Shown here one piece after another: positions 59,679 to 64,000 of a stretch of 64,000 bases of DNA. The stretch is taken from contig NC_037275.1 in assembly GCF_000002425.4 (NCBI RefSeq), forward strand, positions 10,960,533 to 11,024,532, written 5' to 3'. Within the stretch, counting starts at the first letter, position 1. Every line of letters starts with the position of its first letter. This DNA is from Physcomitrium patens (taxonomy: Eukaryota > Streptophyta > Bryopsida > Funariales > Funariaceae). The notes under the pieces were generated by a model that saw only the letters and a list, made by a program, of their open reading frames with translations, searched no databases and was not told the DNA's origin. Position numbers and translations under genes: made by a program.

Positions 59679-59723
59679 CTTCTACCCCCACCTCCGCCCT
59701 CCCTCCTGCACACGCTATGGGGC
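59679..59723 (-). promoter_or_regulatory. U2 promoter, unit 1
   Basis: On the - strand GCCCCATAGCG (59,723-59,713, -70 to -60), identical to the U4 element, is followed after 26 bp by GGTAGAAG (59,686-59,679, -33), identical to the U1 -32 element. Confidence 0.7.
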
Positions 59724-60039
59724 ATTCACCACCCACCCACTGCCACTTCAACATATCAACATACTCGCCACACCACCAAATCAAAGTCCCCGCCCTCCAA
59801 ATCATCATCGCCCCCAGGCTCTCTTGCATTTTGCAACCACACAACACCAAAACAACCATGCTGAATACCGTGGTTTTCTTGGTTTGAAGACTGGAAAGGG
59901 TGGGGGCTCCACCGGTGCTACTACTCATGGTCAAACAAAATACCCCAAAATATGGGAAAGCGTGGCATGTAGTTACCTAGGGTATATTCATGTGAGTGTC
60001 TTTATTTACATATTTTTTTACTTATTTATTTCATTTTCG

Positions 60040-60130
60040 ATGGACGGATGGACGGACGGACGGACGGACGGATGGATGGATGGATGGATGGATGGATGGA
60101 TGGATGGATTGATTGATTGATTGATTGGTT
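60040..60130. repeat. GGAC/GGAT/GATT microsatellite at the unit junction
   Basis: Runs of GGAC, GGAT and then GATT tetranucleotides followed by GGTT and GCGT units end unit 1. The same tract begins again at the window end (63,987-64,000). Confidence 0.9.
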
Positions 60131-60404
60131 GGTTGATGCGTGCGTGCGTGTTTGGTTGGTTGGTTGGTTTATTCTTTCTTCTTTCTTCTTCTTCTTCTTC
60201 TGCCTGTTCTTCTTCCAGTGAGCCAGTGAGTGTTGTATGATGTTGGTGATGGTGCGGGTATGGGGTTTGTGGGGGACAGGGAGCAATGGGGTGGGTTTGA
60301 GGCGAGATGTTGGTTGTAGCAGGGAGGGAGAGGGAGTGAGAAATGGAGGTGGAGGCGTGGTGAGGGGGCGGGGGGAGAGCAGGAGAGCGAGGGTGGGTGA
60401 GAAT

Positions 60405-60448
60405 GTCCCACACGGGTTGGAGCGGCGGGGTGTGGGTGGGTGGTAGAA
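60405..60448 (+). promoter_or_regulatory. U1 promoter, unit 2
   Basis: USE-like GTCCCACACGG and -32 GGTAGAAG, identical to unit 1. Confidence 0.75.
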
Positions 60449-60472
60449 GCGTGCGGAGGAGCGATGGGGAGG

Positions 60473-60634
60473 GCACTTACCTGGGCGGGGTCGATCCATG
60501 ATCAGGAAGGTGGATGGCCTAGAGGAGCCCGGCCCATTGCACTGACGGGGCGGGCGGCTCTAGTATCTCTCTACGGAGGGCATACACGTCGTAATTTGTG
60601 GCAGTGGGGGCTCGCGTTCGCGCGGCCCCCGCCC
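60473..60634 (+). ncRNA. U1: U1 spliceosomal snRNA, unit 2
   Basis: Identical to the unit 1 copy as far as read: 5' splice-site pairing ACTTACCTG and Sm site AATTTGTGG. Both copies should be equally functional if their promoters are. Confidence 0.95.
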
Positions 60635-61241
60635 AAAGCGTAAGCCGAAACCGGAGGAGACTAGGTGTGTGGGTGTGTTTCAAAGTTGTGAGTGTCCGAG
60701 AAAACCCCCGCATTCTGCGATGGCCGCCGCATACACTCGCTCCTATGATTGACAAAGCGAGTGAGCGCAACAACGAACCGCGCGTGCGCCGCCGTCCCGA
60801 TCGATGGTCCAGCGAACACTCGGGGCACAGCTGCTGTGGCAGTGAGCGTTGCTCCGCCGCCCTCCCCGATCGATGGTCCAGTGAACACTCGGGGCAGCTG
60901 CTGTGGGCAGTGAGCGTTGCTCCCGCGCGGGGTAAGAAGGGCGATTCCACGCCCGAGTCGGATCGGGTCACAACCTCCTCCCTCCGAGGCGCGAGCTGTG
61001 AGGGAGGAGGGGCGATGGGCGTTGGATTTTGCGAGGCGCACGTCTGACCCCGATCTCTCTGACTGTGCCGATGAGAGCGCAAATGGGATGAGGTTACGGC
61101 CTAGCGCACAGGCTGGTGGTGCAGCGAAGGGGAAGCACGCGATGGCGGGTGAGGGGCGTGCCAATGGCAGTTGCGCTGCACGGTGTGTCGCCTCCGGCAG
61201 CGGCGCCTGGTGACGATTTAGTGGTGGGTCGGGGGCAGATT

Positions 61242-61286
61242 GCCCCATAGCGATGGGAGGAGACGAGCCCCCGGGGGAGGTACATG
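61242..61286 (+). promoter_or_regulatory. U4 promoter, unit 2
   Basis: GCCCCATAGCG and GGTACATG at the same spacing as in unit 1. Confidence 0.7.
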
Positions 61287-61312
61287 CGGGGGGAGGCGGG
61301 GAGGGAGACGAC

Positions 61313-61455
61313 ATCTTTGCGCTTGGGGCAATGACGCAGTTAGTGAGGCAAACCCGAGACGCGTCAATTGCTGGTTGAAAACTATTTCCAACCCCCCTGC
61401 GGTGCCCGCGAGGGCGCCCCAGAATTTCTGGAAGGTCTGGCGTAGGCCGGGACCT
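61313..61455 (+). ncRNA. U4: U4 spliceosomal snRNA, unit 2
   Basis: Starts ATCTTTGCGCTTGGGGCA and carries the same Sm site AATTTCTGG; identical to unit 1 as far as read. Confidence 0.93.
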
Positions 61456-61702
61456 CACAAAGCACAAACCCCAAACAGGATGGCTCGGAGTGTGCGCAGC
61501 CCTGTGTCGCTCTCCCCTCGGATCTGTGGTTTGCGTCGGCAGCGGCGGCGGGACCGTGGCCCCGCGCACTGCCGGGGAGTGCAGGTGGCACACAGCTCGG
61601 TGACGAGCCAAGTAGACGACGCCGTGAGCGCGCAGCCGTGTGGGTGGAACCGAGCGTGGGCCTGTGGTGCGTGGTCCGGGTGTGCTGCCGCCGGCGGACG
61701 CG

Positions 61703-61774
61703 GCGTTTGTAGTCCAACGGTTAGGATAATTGCCTTCCAAGCAATGGACCCGGGTTCGACTCCCGGCAAACGCA
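61703..61774 (+). tRNA. tRNA-Gly(UCC): tRNA-Gly (anticodon UCC), unit 2
   Basis: Identical 72-nt cloverleaf to unit 1, again with TTTT 14 bp downstream (61,789-61,792). Confidence 0.97.
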
Positions 61775-61986
61775 CGCACGCGCGCCCCTTTTCTCGCGGC
61801 ATGCCATGCCCACGGATGATGTGTGGCCCGTCGCCAGCCCCTCCGCGGACCGCGAGTCGCCGCTTCTCTCCCACTCTCGGGTGTGGCAGGAGGCACACTT
61901 CTCCAACCCACACCCACGGAGGCCCTGCCCTTGTGCCCTTGTTCTCCGTGCTACCCATACAATCCGACTTCGTGCTTCCAATTGGT

Positions 61987-62108
61987 GGGCCCCGCAAACG
62001 GGGCAGTCCAAAAACTCTGGCTATGCCGGTCGTTGCGCCCAGCGCACGGTATTCTTTAGTAAAAGGCGAAAGAATAGTTCGCTCTGTGCTGAGCGCCCGG
62101 CCCCATAT
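61987..62108 (-). ncRNA. U5: U5 spliceosomal snRNA, unit 2
   Basis: Same loop 1 (CGCCTTTTACTAAAG), Sm-type site and terminal hairpin as in unit 1. Confidence 0.92.
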
Positions 62109-62132
62109 CTCCCCCGCCCAAACATCCACGCT

Positions 62133-62177
62133 CTTCTACGCATGCCCTGCCCCTTCTTCCACCCAAGCGTATGGGAC
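62133..62177 (-). promoter_or_regulatory. U5 promoter, unit 2 (one-base variant)
   Basis: The USE-like element reads GTCCCATACGC here; the last G of unit 1 is C. The -32 element CGTAGAAG is unchanged. Confidence 0.7.
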
Positions 62178-63406
62178 CGACGCGTGCCCTGCCCTTCCTC
62201 CGCCCACTAACCCGACGTGCAATCTGTATCCCTCTCAACTTCCCACCACCGCTGTATGTTGATGTTGGAGTCAACCATGGGTGTTCCTGGCACAAAACCA
62301 TCCCATCTCCCTCAGATCCACTCAAATCCATGGATCAATGGATGAACACAATTCTAAGAAACGGGCAAGTGAAGAGAGAAAGGGAAATCTTGAAATTTGA
62401 AGCTGTGTTCTTTCAAACAAACAGGAAATCATCGTCATCGTCATCATCATCACCACCATGAAAACGACAACAGGCTATGAGAATGAGAATGAGAAGGAAA
62501 AAACAAAACAAAAACACGATAAAACAAATCAATCAACCAATAACAAGCATGCACTGGTACATAAAAATAAGCACAGTGACATCTGTGATAAAGAACGAGA
62601 ACGCGTATTTCAAGAAAAAACACAAAAAAAAAAAAAAAAAAAAAAAAAAACACAATAATAACGACATCAACAATAAACAAAATAACAAAATCAAGTTTTC
62701 ATAGATAAGAAATGAAAACTGCAATGCCGAAAAATAAAGCTAAATAAATAAACAAACAAACATACGCCACAAACCACAAAACAAATTCCACCAATACTCA
62801 AGAACACAGTTTTTCAGACAATTATGTAACAATACCCCAAAATTAATAACAAACACACAGAAAAACACGAAAACAAATCGAAATACCAAAATGTAACCAA
62901 ACTTGGTTAGATTCATTTTTCTCGACATTTTGTGTTTATTGTTATTCATTCCTTTATTTGCTTCCCCTTGCTGCTGCTGCTTCTTCTTCTTCGTCTCCGT
63001 CTGTGTTTTGTTTTGTTTTGTTTTGTTTGTTAGTTCATTCATTCATTACGTCATGCTTGCATGACGTGTGTTTGTAGAGCCCGGGCACGGCGTTAGTTGG
63101 GATCCACCTCGTAACTGAACAGCGTCCAGGGGTGTGGGATGGGCTGGCGTGGGTTAGCGGGGGAAATACAAAAAAGCGACGGGACGACGGGACCGCGTGT
63201 GGCTGACAAGGTGGCCCCCGCGGGGTGGGGAGGCGGCGTCCAACTCAAAATCGAGCGTCACCAGCGCCAGCACAGGCGGGCCGTGGCAAGGCTGGTTGGC
63301 TCTTCCACCCATCCCCACAGTCGACGTTCGGGGTCCACTGACGCGCACACTCTTTCCAGTTTCGCTCTTTGCATTGTAGAGGGGGCCCTCCGGGAAACGG
63401 AGGGAA

Positions 63407-63600
63407 ATGGGCTGCGCCGGCCGAGGAGGTAGTGCAAGACCAAGGCGACGCGCGCTGGCCCGGGCAGCAAGCTGCCGGATGGGCCCGCACCCGAGATAAA
63501 TTAGATTAATATCGTGAGGCTCGATGAGCCTCGTATCAGATATTAAACTGATAAGAACAGATACTACACTTGATCTTAGCCAAAAGGCCGAGAAAGGTAT
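63407..63600 (-). ncRNA. U2: U2 spliceosomal snRNA, unit 2
   Basis: Identical to unit 1 as far as read: 5' end ATACCTTTCTCGGCC, branch-site pairing GTAGTA, stem-loops III and IV. Confidence 0.96.
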
Positions 63601-63625
63601 GCCTCTTCCCTCCCGCCCCGCCCTC

Positions 63626-63670
63626 CTTCTACCCCCACCTCCGCCCTCCCTCCTGCACACGCTATGGGGC
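63626..63670 (-). promoter_or_regulatory. U2 promoter, unit 2
   Basis: GCCCCATAGCG and GGTAGAAG at unit 1 spacing, fully inside the window. Confidence 0.7.
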
Positions 63671-64000
63671 ATTCACCACCCACCCACTGCCACTTCAACA
63701 TATCAACATACTCGCCACACCACCAAATCAAAGTCCCCGCCCTCCAAATCATCATCGCCCCCAGGCTCTCTTGCATTTTGCAACCACACAACACCAAAAC
63801 AACCATGCTGAATACCGTGGTTTTCTTGGTTTGAAGACTGGAAAGGGTGGGGGCTCCACCGGTGCTACTACTCATGGTCAAACAAAATACCCCAAAATAT
63901 GGGAAAGCGTGGCATGTAGTTACCTAGGGTATATTCATGTGAGTGTCTTTATTTACATATTTTTTTACTTATTTATTTCATTTTCGATGGACGGATGGAC

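Larger units (their letters stand above)
56197..60143. repeat. Tandem snRNA/tRNA repeat, unit 1 (3,947 bp)
   Basis: From GTGCGTGTTTGG at 56,197 onward, every landmark recurs exactly 3,947 bp later (U1, U4, tRNA-Gly, U5, U2, the AT-rich spacer). The unit begins with a TTGG/TTC-rich tract and ends in a GGAC/GGAT/GATT microsatellite. It contains U1 and U4 on the + strand, tRNA-Gly on +, and U5 and U2 on -. Large open frames in its GC-rich part are not genes: they overlap the RNA genes on both strands. Similarity to unit 2 is essentially complete. Confidence 0.95.
60144..64000. repeat. Tandem snRNA/tRNA repeat, unit 2 (cut by window end)
   Basis: Same content as unit 1 shifted by 3,947 bp; 3,857 bp are visible. 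It ends in the microsatellite that closed unit 1, so the array may continue beyond the window. By comparing landmarks I saw one difference: C at 58,220 versus G at 62,167. Confidence 0.95.

Noticed and set aside
59207-59725. 172-residue open frame on the - strand
   Set aside because: It is the translation of U2 snRNA and its flanks.
56197-60143. U6 snRNA, U3 snoRNA or 5S rRNA within the cassette
   Set aside because: I looked for the U6 ACGATACAGAGAAGATTAGC core, the U3 boxes and the 5S internal control region on both strands and found none.
1-64000. CRISPR arrays or bacterial-type operons
   Set aside because: Spliced genes, snRNAs and LTR elements show nuclear plant DNA; no regular short repeat-spacer structure.

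Overview
The window is nuclear DNA from a land plant, most likely a moss or other bryophyte. Three things point there: two spliced plant-type protein genes (a filament-like plant protein, FPP, and a SWAP70-type PH-domain protein), plant-type snRNA genes, and chromodomain Ty3/gypsy retrotransposons whose reverse transcriptase/RNase H resembles the fungal-like (Tcn1) chromoviruses reported from mosses. The species assignment is inference.

Layout. (1) Positions 1-42,560 are retrotransposon DNA. An AT-rich, heavily mutated chromovirus on the + strand (here E; copies at 1-2,620, 6,492-40,130 and remnants to 42,560) is the oldest layer. Element D (- strand, LTRs at 8,864-9,612 and 34,004-34,780, extra ORF downstream of integrase) is inserted between the protease and RT of E. 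A tandem array of family C (- strand, four LTRs between 13,369 and 30,523) is inserted in the RT of D. A second nest sits in E: a D-like solo LTR (35,611-38,000, flanked by the duplication GATCT) that itself contains a C-like solo LTR (36,002-37,588). A 100-N gap lies in one C LTR. (2) Positions 43,225-47,729 hold an FPP gene on the - strand. Positions 48,216-51,260 are mostly intergenic, with one doubtful ORF. (3) Positions 51,626-55,705 hold a ten-exon SWAP70-like gene on the + strand, divergent from FPP. (4) From 56,197 to the end lies a tandem repeat of 3,947 bp, present once completely and once nearly completely. Each unit carries U1 (+), U4 (+), tRNA-Gly(UCC) (+), U5 (-) and U2 (-).

The snRNA cassette is the most striking part. 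All four Pol II-type major spliceosomal snRNAs are packed with a tRNA gene in a tandem repeat. Each snRNA has the same promoter layout: a USE-like element at about -70 to -58 and a GGTAGAAG/GGTACATG element at about -33, with no TATA box. The U6 gene is absent. The two units differ at one base that I could find, and it lies in the U5 upstream element.

The retrotransposons are all defective as read (in-frame stops, deletions, LTR fragments inside protease). The two protein genes and the RNA genes look intact. Exon boundaries were set by hand from GT/AG sites, reading phase and family similarity; no alignment software was used.
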